Under the pieces are notes generated by a model that searched no databases, had not been told where the DNA came from, and saw nothing but the letters and a program-made list of their open reading frames with translations. Made by a program: the position numbers and the translations under genes. Source: Pullulanibacillus sp. KACC 23026 (GTDB taxonomy: Bacteria; Bacillota; Bacilli; Bacillales; Sporolactobacillaceae). From it: a stretch of 64,000 nt of DNA. This document shows, piece after piece, positions 34,877 through 43,402 of the stretch. The first letter of the stretch is position 1. Each line of letters opens with the position of its first letter. The stretch spans positions 558,001-622,000 of the forward strand of contig NZ_CP119107.1 of NCBI RefSeq assembly GCF_029094525.1. Reading direction: 5' to 3'.

Positions 34877-35275
34877 TTAGTTCTCATCAAATTTTTTTAA
34901 GAATTGAATCCGGTTGATTTCTTCGAGGTGAACTTCGGAGAGGCGCTCTAAAATCTTTTCCCCTTTACTTGTTAGTTCGACTAACACACTTCTTCCATCT
35001 GCCGGATTTTTTTTGCGATGGACTAACTCTAACTGCTCACAGCGATCGATGAGTCCCACACAAGAATGATGGGTAATCTGGAGCCTTTCTGCCAACTCGC
35101 GCGGAGTGGCAGCATTTCGATTGGGAAATCCCATTATCGCTAATAGTAATTGATGCTGCTGCGGGGTAATCCCGACTTCACGAGCAGCAGATTCACTAAA
35201 ATTGAGGAACTTCCGTAATTGATATCTGAACTCAGAGAGATAGATATAGACATCTTTTGAAAGTGGCTTTTTCAT
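34877..35275 (-). CDS. MarR-family regulator, divergent from sat
   Basis: A 132-residue winged-HTH: EVGITPQQHQLLLAIMG, TPRELAERLQITHHSCVGLIDR (recognition helix) and the wing RKKNPADGRSVLVELTSKGEK. There is no Cys at the OhrR-type position near the N-terminus (sequence YQLRKFLNFSE). ATG 35275 is nine bases after AAGGAAGG; the TTG at 35284 touches that site. The intergenic region with sat holds two matching palindromes (35308-35322 and 35337-35351), one in each promoter, so it probably represses itself and sat. Confidence 0.87.
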   Translation of the reverse strand: MKKPLSKDVYIYLSEFRYQLRKFLNFSESAAREVGITPQQHQLLLAIMGFPNRNAATPRELAERLQITHHSCVGLIDRCEQLELVHRKKNPADGRSVLVELTSKGEKILERLSEVHLEEINRIQFLKKFDEN

Positions 35276-35303
35276 AACGATCAACCTTCCTTATCTATCG
35301 ATG

Positions 35304-35332
35304 ATTATATCGTAAAAAGATAAGGATTGAAA
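35304..35332 (-). promoter_or_regulatory. marR promoter with operator copy
   Basis: Minus strand: TTTCAA (35332-35327), 17-base spacer, TATAAT (35309-35304). The degenerate palindrome TATCGTAAAAAGATA (35308-35322) lies in the spacer and touches the -10. Confidence 0.62.
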
Positions 35333-35355
35333 TTTATATCGTAATACGATACAAT
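35327..35355 (+). promoter_or_regulatory. sat promoter with perfect 15-bp operator
   Basis: TTGAAA (35327-35332), 17-base spacer, TACAAT (35350-35355). The perfect palindrome TATCGTAATACGATA (35337-35351) fills the spacer and overlaps the -10 by two bases, so a bound repressor would block RNA polymerase. Confidence 0.75.
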
Positions 35356-35408
35356 TTTTAAAAAGTATTAATCCGATTGTTTTTCTAGGGATTAGAGGAG
35401 GAGACAAA

Positions 35409-36578
35409 ATGACACTTAGTGTACCGCATGGAGGAAAGCTGGTTGACCAAATTGTAAGAGAGCCGGATCAAAGAGATTTATTATTAAGAGCAGCAGGACA
35501 AATGATGAAAATTACAGTGGATTCCGCTAACTTAAATGATATTCATTGTATAGGGATAGGGGCCTTTTCCCCAATTAAAGGATTTATGAAAGAAGAGGAT
35601 TATATAAGTGTTGTCAATGAGTTGAGGTTAGCGTCAGGGTTGATTTGGAGTATTCCCATTACCCTTGCCATAACAGAGGAACAAAGCCAACAGATTCCTA
35701 TAGGGGATTCGGTCGCTTTACAGTCAAAAGAGGGAAACATCGTTGCCATACTTAAAGTAGAAGATAAATACACGCCTGATAAACAATTAGAAGCACTCAA
35801 TGTTTATAAAACAACTGAGACTGCTCACCCAGGGGTCAAACGGATTATGGATCGCCCAGATATTTATATTGGAGGGGAAATTCAAGTCCTTGAAGAACCA
35901 ACTGGAGCCCCTTTTGAACCTTTTTTCTTTACCCCAAAAGACACAAGAGAGAGGTTTCAAGAGAAAAACTGGAAGACGGTAGTTGGATTTCAAACGCGTA
36001 ATCCGGTTCACAGAGCCCATGAGTACATACAAAAGACAGCCCTTGAGTCAGTGGACGGGTTATTCCTCAATCCTTTAGTGGGAGAAACGAAAGCCGATGA
36101 CATTCCAGCGGATATCCGAATGGAAAGCTATCAAGTCTTACTCAAAAATTATTACCCAACAGAAAGAAGTATGCTCGGGATCTTCCCAGCTGCGATGCGC
36201 TATGCCGGTCCAAGGGAAGCGATCTATCATGCCATGATCCGCAAAAATTATGGGTGTACGCATTTTATTGTCGGACGTGATCACGCAGGTGTAGGGAATT
36301 ATTATGGGACCTATGAGGCACAAGAAATATTTAGTCAATTTACAAAAGAGGAACTCGGAATTGAGCTCTTCTTCTTTGAACATAGCTTCTATTGCTACAA
36401 ATGCAAGGGGATGGCTTCCAATAAAACATGCCCACATACGAAGGAAGACCGCGTCATCCTATCTGGAACCAAGGTTAGGAAAATGTTAGCTGAAGGAATC
36501 ATGCCACCACCTGAATTTTCTCGGCGTGAAGTAGTGGAAGTCTTAATTAAAGGATTAAAACAAAGACAAACTATTTAA
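35409..36578 (+). CDS. sat: Sulfate adenylyltransferase (ATP sulfurylase)
   Basis: A 389-residue homo-oligomeric ATP sulfurylase: ATP + sulfate to APS + PPi, first step of sulfate assimilation. Motifs: [14 protein letters not shown] near residues 195-208 (HxxH), [13 protein letters not shown] near 289-301 and GTKVRKML near the end. A C-x-x-C...C...H cluster ([15 protein letters not shown], about 325-340) is typical of the bacterial monomeric type. ATG follows AGAGGAGG. It stands alone, without cysH or cysC, and faces a MarR-type regulator. Confidence 0.95.
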   Translation: MTLSVPHGGKLVDQIVREPDQRDLLLRAAGQMMKITVDSANLNDIHCIGIGAFSPIKGFMKEEDYISVVNELRLASGLIWSIPITLAITEEQSQQIPIGDSVALQSKEGNIVAILKVEDKYTPDKQLEALNVYKTTETAHPGVKRIMDRPDIYIGGEIQVLEEPTGAPFEPFFFTPKDTRERFQEKNWKTVVGFQTRNPVHRAHEYIQKTALESVDGLFLNPLVGETKADDIPADIRMESYQVLLKNYYPTERSMLGIFPAAMRYAGPREAIYHAMIRKNYGCTHFIVGRDHAGVGNYYGTYEAQEIFSQFTKEELGIELFFFEHSFYCYKCKGMASNKTCPHTKEDRVILSGTKVRKMLAEGIMPPPEFSRREVVEVLIKGLKQRQTI

Positions 36579-36614
36579 CGCTCACAGATGATGGATTCCG
36601 GCAAAGTCTTTGAT

Positions 36615-37124
36615 TCATTTCATGGAACTAAAAGGAATTCTGAAACAATAAAGAAAAAAAAGCACACAAATAAAACTGATAATGTAGGCAGAAATAGGCC
36701 GCTTATGATGCAGGTTTAACATCAGATACATTAACGAATAGAGAAGTAAGGACCAGCCTATGCCCCAACCGTTCTTATAAATGATAAAACGATTGGTGAT
36801 ACAGTATTCAATTAGAGTGGAACCAAGGACCCAGCAAGCAACATAAAGAAATTGCCATTTAAGGTTCTCTGGAAAATGGCTGAGATAGATTAAGGTGATA
36901 GTTGGTAAAACAACAAAAATAGTTAATAAGGTCATAAAAGTATGTTTGGGTATTAAGCCGGGCAGATATTCCCACAACGAGTGGTTGTAGGCAAGGATTT
37001 CATAAGTCAGATTCATCATTGAAACATAAAGCATAGTCGTATGGTAGGATTGCCAGTGCTTCCAATCACCGAAAAAATAAGTCAATAAGGCAGATATAAT
37101 AATGATCACAACAGAGGCTAGCAC
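36615..37124 (-). CDS. CBO0543-like multi-pass membrane protein
   Basis: A 169-residue protein with six hydrophobic stretches; YVACWVLGSTLIEYCITNRFIIYKNGWGIGW contains the family pattern W-x-x-x-x-T-x-x-E...Y-x-x-W. GTG start behind AAGGAAGGTGG. The function is unknown. It is the fifth such gene in the window. Confidence 0.75.
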   Translation of the reverse strand: MLASVVIIIISALLTYFFGDWKHWQSYHTTMLYVSMMNLTYEILAYNHSLWEYLPGLIPKHTFMTLLTIFVVLPTITLIYLSHFPENLKWQFLYVACWVLGSTLIEYCITNRFIIYKNGWGIGWSLLLYSLMYLMLNLHHKRPISAYIISFICVLFFLYCFRIPFSSMK

Positions 37125-37321
37125 GGGACCACCTTCCTTAATTTTACTAGCCTATCCACTTTAATAGAGAAAATTAATTGGTAATTTGAACCAATTATAA
37201 GTTTTGATGGTTTGTGAGAGGAAAAGGTTATTTTTGTTGGAATTGGCGGCTTCTTTGGAGACTACGGAGAAATTTGGAAGAGACGTGGCTGAGATTGAGC
37301 CTAAATGAGGATTAAGTAAGC

Positions 37322-37376
37322 GGCGAGTTTTGATGCACCTGATATCAAGGGGCTGAAACTCGCCTTTTGGTTTTTA
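37322..37376 (+). terminator. Terminator-like hairpin without an assigned gene
   Basis: GGCGAGTTT (37322-37330) pairs with AAACTCGCC (37356-37364), followed by TTTTGGTTTTT. No plus-strand gene ends here; sat ends 740 bases upstream. It could end a small RNA. No other feature is seen between 37125 and 37441. Confidence 0.4.
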
Positions 37377-37441
37377 TAAAGAAGCAGGCTTACAGACCAT
37401 CGATGAAGCGATATCACCTACCATCGGAGCTGTCTACGTCC

Positions 37442-37954
37442 TCAATATCCAGGGGCGTTCTTTTCCTTCTCCTCAATTACACGCTTCACGATCTCGTAGC
37501 ACTCATTAATGTGGAGATGCCCGGCGATTTTCATCGAGGTAAATCCAATTCCGGCAGCTGCGATGGGACCGATAAAAGGGACGAATTTACCCAATGATTT
37601 AGCCGCCTCTTTTCCTGCCTGCTTTTTCAAATTTTTGAGAGCGATCTTCTTTAAAACGGAAATGCCGCGCTTCTTTAAGTAGTCATAAATGAGCTTTTTG
37701 CCGGTCTTATCTAACACCGTATAAATAATCGATTGGGAAACGTCATCTAACTCGTCCACGATCTCTGGCGTCAAACCAAACTTGGCATTTATCTTATTGG
37801 TTAGGTTCATTAAGATTCCAAAGTCAGAGGCAATGTCGACGCCGGGAAGAGGGATGGCCGAGATCGCCCCTGAAGCCGCCGCCCGCTTATTCACCATCGA
37901 AATGCACGCTCTCTTTATACGATCTAACTCCTCAATGCTCGCTGGAAAGCTCAT
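37442..37954 (-). CDS. DUF697/EcsC-like small protein
   Basis: A 170-residue protein: a helical N-terminus, then AISAIPLPGVDIASDFGILMNLTNK (proline-glycine hydrophobic hairpin as in DUF697/YcjF-type proteins), FGLTPE, and a hydrophobic C-terminal segment FVPFIGPIAAAGIGF. It is probably membrane-associated. ATG follows AAAGGGTGAAGG. The assignment rests on the I-P-x-P-G-x-D pattern and is moderate; the function is unknown. Confidence 0.65.
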   Translation of the reverse strand: MSFPASIEELDRIKRACISMVNKRAAASGAISAIPLPGVDIASDFGILMNLTNKINAKFGLTPEIVDELDDVSQSIIYTVLDKTGKKLIYDYLKKRGISVLKKIALKNLKKQAGKEAAKSLGKFVPFIGPIAAAGIGFTSMKIAGHLHINECYEIVKRVIEEKEKNAPGY

Positions 37955-38024
37955 ACCTTCACCCTTTATATTGTGAATGAAATTATATAAATTAGTCTCT
38001 GCTTTTTAATAGGAATCATTCAAT

Positions 38025-38322
38025 TTTGAAACGCGGCTGAAACGCGGGGGCACTGAAACGCGGGGACGGTTCTCCCGTTTCAATGAAGCGTCTCCAACTG
38101 AAACGCAGGGACGGTTCTCCCGTTTCAATGAAGCGTCTCCAACTAAAACGCGGGGACGGTTCTCCCGTTTCAATGAAGCGTCTCCAACTGAAACGCGGGG
38201 ACGGTTCTCCCGTTTCAATGAAGCGTCTCCAACTAAAACGCAGGGACGGTTCTCCCGTTTCAATGAAGCGTCTCCAACTGAAACGCAGGGACGGTTCTCC
38301 CGTTTCAATGAAGCACCTCCAA
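38025..38322. repeat. Tandem array of six 45-bp units containing the dispersed element
   Basis: Each unit holds GAAACGC(G/A)GGGACGGTTCTC, CCGTTTCA and the spacer ATGAAGCGTCTCCAACT. GGTTCTCCCG marks fall at 38068, 38113, 38158, 38203, 38248 and 38293, exactly 45 apart. The array runs on from a shorter partial copy at 38029. Open frames on both strands reflect the 45-bp period. Confidence 0.95.
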
Positions 38323-38357
38323 CTAGGCATATCAGGGTGTTAGGCACAGCAGAAAGT

Positions 38358-38379
38358 ATTAAACAAACGTTTGATTAAT
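38358..38379. promoter_or_regulatory. Orphan palindrome with CAAACGTTTG core
   Basis: A 22-base near-perfect palindrome (core CAAACGTTTG, flanked by ATTAAA and ATTAAT) typical in shape of TetR-family operators. It lies 158 bases before the gene at 38537 and just right of the 45-bp array. No TetR gene is in the window. Confidence 0.45.
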
Positions 38380-38536
38380 GTATCCAGTACTCGATTAAAA
38401 GTGTAATTATGAAGTGTTGCTGGTCTCGTTTATATTATGGGAAAAATTATTTATTTGGAGACGATTTCATTTTATTTGTTCCCACAATAGGCTCTAAAAA
38501 AGTGGTACACTTATTTGATAGAAAGAAGGTGGTAGA

Positions 38537-38953
38537 GTGAAGAAGTTGATCACCATTTTTGTTGCGTTAGTGATTGTGGGGATACTGATCTGGTTTGGTT
38601 ATAAAGAGGCAACGAATTATGTCGCTCAGAAAGTCGTTAACAAAGTGAGCCGGTCTCTGACACCAGAAGAAGTCGCTAAGTTGACGAATAATCCAGAATT
38701 GATACAGGAAGCCCAAGCCCATACACTTAAGCTTGATCCAAACCATCTCACTTTACAAGATAAAAAAGCACTCGTTAGTATCGTAACTAACGATTTCTCA
38801 GCAGCAGACCTCAAGGATATTGCCGTTAGAATAGCAAGAGGGAATTTAACACAAGCGGACAAGCAACAGCTCGTTGCTCAATATAAATCTAAGTTCTCAC
38901 CACAAGACATCGACACACTCAAATCCCTTGCCGTTAAGATGATCGATAAGTGA
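38537..38953 (+). CDS. Membrane-anchored protein of unknown function
   Basis: A 138-residue protein with an N-terminal anchor (LITIFVALVIVGILIWFGY) and a helical, soluble remainder probably outside the membrane (SLTPEEVAKLTNNPELIQEA; NLTQADKQQLVAQYKSKF). The alternating L-x-x-x-D/Q pattern hints at two similar helical hairpins. GTG follows AAGGTGG. Its TGA stop is the first codon-sized piece of a repeat element (TGAAACGCAGGG). Confidence 0.7.
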   Translation: MKKLITIFVALVIVGILIWFGYKEATNYVAQKVVNKVSRSLTPEEVAKLTNNPELIQEAQAHTLKLDPNHLTLQDKKALVSIVTNDFSAADLKDIAVRIARGNLTQADKQQLVAQYKSKFSPQDIDTLKSLAVKMIDK

Positions 38954-39030
38954 AACGCAGGGAAACGCGGGGACGGTTCTCTCGTTTCATTAAGGGGAAA
39001 CGCAGGGACGGTTGTCCTGTTCCAGTGAAG
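38951..39030. repeat. Dispersed GGGGACGGTTCTC element, two copies
   Basis: Two direct copies (AAACGCGGGGACGGTTCTC and AACGCAGGGACGGTTGTCC). The left end forms the stop codon of the preceding gene. Confidence 0.88.
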
Positions 39031-39075
39031 CGAGCAACAGAATAGCACTAAAAAATTGAACACTAGGAGAGGGCT

Positions 39076-39552
39076 ATGTTAAAGGTTATAAAAGCAATAC
39101 TCTTAATTGGCTCTTTGATTTTTATCTACCATTTCACGATGACGCCCACCGCAAATTTAGGGATCGGAACCAGTGCAACAGGAGGGGTCAATCTGGATCC
39201 ATTTAAAATAATGGATGATTATCACCAGGCAAACGCCAGATATTTTATTATCAATGAGTTCGGCAATGTGGCTTTATTCATGCCGTTTGGCTTTTTTCTT
39301 CCGATGACTTTTAAGAAAATTAGAGCGTTTATGTTGGTTGTCTTTATAGGCTGCTTGTTGTCAATTTGTATCGAGCTCGCTCAATTAAAAATGCCAACAA
39401 GATGGACAGACATTGACGATGTCATTTTAAATACCACGGGTGCAGCACTCGGATGTATCGTTTTTAAGATTCTTCATTTATTTTATAAAATTCTTGAATT
39501 CATTTGGCGGCCAAGAAAGCCAAAGCGTCAATATAAGCATATGGCAAAATAA
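39076..39552 (+). CDS. VanZ-family membrane protein
   Basis: A 158-residue protein with four to five helices and the VanZ pattern: FIINEFGNVALFMPFGFFLP, SICIELAQLKMPTRWTDIDD and LNTTGAALGCIVF. VanZ proteins affect sensitivity to glycopeptides, but the biochemical role is unclear. ATG follows AGGAGAGGG. Monocistronic with a strong terminator. Confidence 0.9.
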   Translation: MLKVIKAILLIGSLIFIYHFTMTPTANLGIGTSATGGVNLDPFKIMDDYHQANARYFIINEFGNVALFMPFGFFLPMTFKKIRAFMLVVFIGCLLSICIELAQLKMPTRWTDIDDVILNTTGAALGCIVFKILHLFYKILEFIWRPRKPKRQYKHMAK

Positions 39553-39562
39553 GAATTTAGAA

Positions 39563-39604
39563 AAAGAACACCCAATCGTAACTGATTTGGGTGTTCTTTT
39601 TTAT
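39563..39604 (+). terminator. Terminator of the VanZ-type gene
   Basis: AAGAACACCCAATC / GATTTGGGTGTTCTT, then six T. Confidence 0.88.
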
Positions 39605-39758
39605 TTATGCTAACTTTCAAAGGAAGTTTTGGAAATTCTAAGATCCTTTCTTAAACTTGGGTACATTTACTCATTTATTCTCCTTTTCACCATTTGTTGA
39701 TAAATTTCATAGATTCATTGTTTATAATAGTCATTGTTAATAGAAAGGATGGAGCAGA

Positions 39759-41363
39759 TTGCAAAGGTTAATTTTTATGTTGTTTGCGGGTTTCTTGTTA
39801 TTCTCGCTTGGTTTTACAAGAGATGCTTCCGCCGCATCCAAGATGTATACGTGGACGCCGTCAAATCTTTATAAAGCAGCAACCGGGACGGCCTATTCTG
39901 CAAAAATTAATAGCGGTACAGCAGTAACGATTTACAGCAAATCGGGCAGCCGCTACAAAGTAAGTGCAGGCGGAAAAACAGGCTATATCCAAGCGTATAA
40001 TATAACGGGCACAAAGACGAAGAAGACGGTCTATTTATCTTCCAAATTGTATACAACATCTTCTCACACTAAGTCTACCCATGTGTTAGCAGTCAACAAG
40101 ACTGTATATGTTAAGGAAAGTGCAAATAGTATGTACCATGTCCATGTCATCGGCACTAATCAAAATGGTTGGATTTATAAAAGCCATTTTATCAAGCCGC
40201 AGGCAAAATATACATGGACCCCGTCCAAGCTATACACCTCTGCAACAGGAACATCGTATAAAAAGAAGGTTAACAGTGGAAAGGCTATAACAACCTTTAA
40301 CGAGTCAAACGGTCGTTATCAGGTTACAGTTAGCGGGAGCACCGGTTATATCGTAGCCAACAACATAACCGGCACGCTGACGAAAAAAACGTTTTATGCG
40401 ACTTCCAAACTGTATACGAACTCTTCCCATACAAAATATACATCGGTCCTCTCACCTAATGAACAAGTGTATGTGAAAGAAAGTGGAAATGGAATGTACC
40501 ATGTCCATGTTATTGGCACAAATAAAAACGGCTGGATCTACAAGAGCCATTTTACAAAACCGGCCACAACGCCAAGCAGTGGGACAACGAGTTTGACACC
40601 GCCAAGCGGCGGAACACCAAGCGCGACGCCGCCAAGCAGCGGTTCTTCGGCTCCGCCAAGCAGTGGCACCACGAATTCGACGCCGCCAAGCAGTGGGACA
40701 ACGAGTTCAACAACACCAAGCACAACGCCATCCACTACAACGTTAAATGGGTTGGATGTCAGCCACTATCAATCACTTACACAGACAAGTTTTAACAATC
40801 TTAAAAGTGATGGATACAGCTTTGTCATTATTAAAGCAACCGAAGGAACAACTTATACGGATCCGCAATTTTATACTTACTATAAGTATGCACGAAATGC
40901 TGGTTTATCGGTTCATGCCTATCATATGATCGGCAATTCGGCAGCAACAGCTGACCAGCAAATTGCGGAAGCGGAGCATTTTAATGATGTATTGTCCCAG
41001 ACACAAGCACAAACTGGCTATGCTTTTACCGGCTATGCCTTTGAAGATGTGGAACAAACTCCAACCAACGGCATTGATTCAGACTGGTGGGAGAATGACT
41101 CTCCGGCATGCGTCAGTTCCTTTTTGAATGAACTGCAGGCGCTCGGGCAGACAAAAGTAGGAGTTTATGCAGCCTATTGGTATTGGACAACTTATCTCGA
41201 GAACAATACCAACACTTGGCCAAGCGATACAAAAATCTGGCTGGCCCGCTATAACACCACACTCGGGATGAATGCGGACATTTGGCAGTACACAAGCACC
41301 GGAACAATCGACGGTATTTCCGGTAATATCGATCTCGATGTCAGTTATGACAGTAATTTTTAA
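39759..41363 (+). CDS. Secreted GH25 lysozyme with N-terminal SH3-like repeats
   Basis: A 534-residue wall hydrolase (N-acetylmuramidase). Signal peptide about 1-26 (ends DASAAS); two long SH3-like repeats at about 28-148 and 150-268, each with YTWTPS, GWIYKSHF and TKKT blocks (internal duplication); a Pro/Ser/Thr/Gly linker at 270-325 with PPSSGTTSSTP-like repeats; and GH25 at 328-534 (GLDVSHYQ, IIKATEG, YAFEDVE, WLARYN, DIWQYTS). The catalytic Asp/Glu positions of GH25 are kept. TTG start behind AAAGGATGGAG. Confidence 0.9.
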   Translation: MQRLIFMLFAGFLLFSLGFTRDASAASKMYTWTPSNLYKAATGTAYSAKINSGTAVTIYSKSGSRYKVSAGGKTGYIQAYNITGTKTKKTVYLSSKLYTTSSHTKSTHVLAVNKTVYVKESANSMYHVHVIGTNQNGWIYKSHFIKPQAKYTWTPSKLYTSATGTSYKKKVNSGKAITTFNESNGRYQVTVSGSTGYIVANNITGTLTKKTFYATSKLYTNSSHTKYTSVLSPNEQVYVKESGNGMYHVHVIGTNKNGWIYKSHFTKPATTPSSGTTSLTPPSGGTPSATPPSSGSSAPPSSGTTNSTPPSSGTTSSTTPSTTPSTTTLNGLDVSHYQSLTQTSFNNLKSDGYSFVIIKATEGTTYTDPQFYTYYKYARNAGLSVHAYHMIGNSAATADQQIAEAEHFNDVLSQTQAQTGYAFTGYAFEDVEQTPTNGIDSDWWENDSPACVSSFLNELQALGQTKVGVYAAYWYWTTYLENNTNTWPSDTKIWLARYNTTLGMNADIWQYTSTGTIDGISGNIDLDVSYDSNF

Positions 41364-41374
41364 TCTATTTAATC

Positions 41375-41410
41375 GCCCCTTGGTTCCTATCCGAACCGGG
41401 GGTTTTTTAT
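41375..41410 (+). terminator. Terminator of the GH25 gene
   Basis: CCCCTTGGTTC / GAACCGGGGG followed by six T. The next 275 bases before the MHS transporter show no gene. Confidence 0.85.
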
Positions 41411-41685
41411 GTAAAAAAATAAGGGGAACGGTGCAGCCGATCAAGGTCGAATATCGAGCGAGCCAGAATCATACCCTGGTAAAACGGGCCGTTTCACTGG
41501 CAGAAGTTTTCTAGAAATAGTAGGTTTATTGACAGTTAATTAAGGGAAGAGGGTAATGGGAGCACTTTCTCTTAGGGTGCAAGTCGTGTGATCCTCCACT
41601 AAAGATTGGACGAGCGAAAATGGAGAACGTATACACCACATGCTTTAGGAGGAGATCAGGCAAAACTAAATAAAGGGGTTTTTGG

Positions 41686-43164
41686 ATGAGTGAAAACGAA
41701 ACAAAAAAGAGAATGAGGCTTTCGAAGAGGAAACGATCAAAGGACCAATTACTTAAAGATGACATTTTGGTTGTGGACCCGGGAGCGGCGAGACAAGCGG
41801 TCGTGGGGACGGCGGTTGGAAACGCCATGGAGTGGTTTGATTTTGGGGTGTATTCGTATTTGGCGGCAACGATTGGAAAAGTCTTTTTTCCTGGATTGAC
41901 GGGTTCTGCACAGTTAGTTTATAGTTTTGCAACATTTGCGATTGCCTTTCTTGTTCGTCCGATCGGCGGGATGGTCTTCGGGCCGCTGGGAGATCGAATC
42001 GGAAGGAAAAAAATCTTAGCGTTCACATTAATCATGATGGCGATCTCGACACTAAGTATCGGTTTTATACCGGGTTACGCCACTATAGGTGTAATGGCTC
42101 CAATTTTATTATTAGTTGCTAGGCTCGTTCAAGGCTTTTCAACCGGCGGAGAGTATGCGGGGGCGATGACGTTTATAGCGGAATCGACTCCAGATAAAAG
42201 TCGTGGGAGACTGGCAAGTGGTTTGGAAGTTGGAACATTAGTGGGTTATATCTTTGGCTCCGGCATTGTGACTTTGTTGACCTATCTGTTAAGTCCGCAT
42301 GCTATGTTAGCTTGGGGCTGGCGCATTCCTTTTTTCGTGGCGGCACCGATTGGGATTATCGGTTTTTATTTGAGAAGTCACTTAGAAGAAACACCGGTCT
42401 TTGAAAAAATGGAAGAAGCAATCGAAGAAAAGAAAAAGAAACAGGTCTCAATCAAAGAGATTATCACCCATCATAAAAAGCCATTGATTGTCGGCATGAT
42501 TTTAGTTTTCTTCTATAATGTTGTGGATTATGCGGTATTATCTTACATGCCTTCCCATCTGAGCAGCGTTCTGGGATACGGGGAAACAAAAAGTCTGCTG
42601 CTAATTTTAATCGTCATGTTCATCATGATCCCGATTACCTTAATAATGGGATACTTTGGCGATCGAATCGGCGGACGCCGAATTGTTCAAATGGGATTAA
42701 TTGGATTAATCGTGTTGTCGATCCCATCGTTTTTATTAATTGACAATGGAAATAATGGCTTGGTTTTCTTAGGCCTCATGATTCTAGCGGTGTTTCTGGC
42801 CTCTTTCCAAGGGACAATGCCCGCGCTCTTACCATCTTTATTTTTCACAAACGTCAGGTATGGAGGACTCGCCATCACATATAATTTATCGGCCTCACTA
42901 TTCGGCGGAACCGCACCACTCGTGATCGCCTGGCTCATCAACCTAACGTCCAACATCATGATTCCCGCTTTTTATCTGATCTTTTCGTGTGTTGTTGGCT
43001 TAATCGTTGTCTCCTTCTTTGTGGAAAACACATCAGGAAAAGCCCTTCGCGGATCCCCGCCTGCCGTTGCAGATGAAGACGAAATCCAAGAAGTCCTAGA
43101 ACAACACGAAGAAGATCCCCTATGGTGGGAAGACGAACAAAAAGAAATTTATGACAAAGCTTGA
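41686..43164 (+). CDS. MHS-type MFS transporter, ProP-like
   Basis: A 492-residue, 12-helix MFS member of the metabolite:H+ symporter branch: GNAMEWFDFGVYSYLA in helix 1, RPIGGMVFGPLGDRIGRKK between helices 2 and 3, and QGFSTGGEYAGA in helix 5. ProP takes up proline and betaine for osmotic protection; other MHS members carry organic acids, so the substrate is open. Basic N-terminal (KKRMRLSKRKRSK) and acidic C-terminal tails are present. The TGA stop is part of a repeat element (TGAAACGCGGGG). Confidence 0.85.
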   Translation: MSENETKKRMRLSKRKRSKDQLLKDDILVVDPGAARQAVVGTAVGNAMEWFDFGVYSYLAATIGKVFFPGLTGSAQLVYSFATFAIAFLVRPIGGMVFGPLGDRIGRKKILAFTLIMMAISTLSIGFIPGYATIGVMAPILLLVARLVQGFSTGGEYAGAMTFIAESTPDKSRGRLASGLEVGTLVGYIFGSGIVTLLTYLLSPHAMLAWGWRIPFFVAAPIGIIGFYLRSHLEETPVFEKMEEAIEEKKKKQVSIKEIITHHKKPLIVGMILVFFYNVVDYAVLSYMPSHLSSVLGYGETKSLLLILIVMFIMIPITLIMGYFGDRIGGRRIVQMGLIGLIVLSIPSFLLIDNGNNGLVFLGLMILAVFLASFQGTMPALLPSLFFTNVRYGGLAITYNLSASLFGGTAPLVIAWLINLTSNIMIPAFYLIFSCVVGLIVVSFFVENTSGKALRGSPPAVADEDEIQEVLEQHEEDPLWWEDEQKEIYDKA

Positions 43165-43342
43165 AACGCGGGGACGGTTCTCTCGTTTCGTTTGGTGAAC
43201 CTTGAAACGCGGGGACGGATCTCCCGTTTCATTTTGGTGAACCGGATGTGACTTTTGGCATGGAGATGCCTGAACCTTAAAATTACAAAACCAAAATAAC
43301 AAAGGGCGGTTCTCTTGAAACAGGAGAACCGTCCCTTTTTTG
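43162..43342. repeat. Dispersed GGGGACGGTTCTC elements, three copies
   Basis: Two direct copies joined by TTTGGTGAACC-type spacers (43162-43240) and an inverted pair at 43301-43341 (AAAGGGCGGTTCTC against GAGAACCGTCCCTTTTTT) that looks like a terminator. The left copy forms the transporter's stop codon. Confidence 0.88.
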
Positions 43343-43402
43343 AATAAAACACCTTAAAGTTACCCATTCTTTTTAATAATAGAGAAAGATGGGGGTCTAA
43401 AG

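Noticed and set aside
38006-38347. CRISPR-like array of regular repeats
   Set aside because: The 45-bp units are contiguous and nearly identical, including the 'spacer' part, and no cas genes are near.
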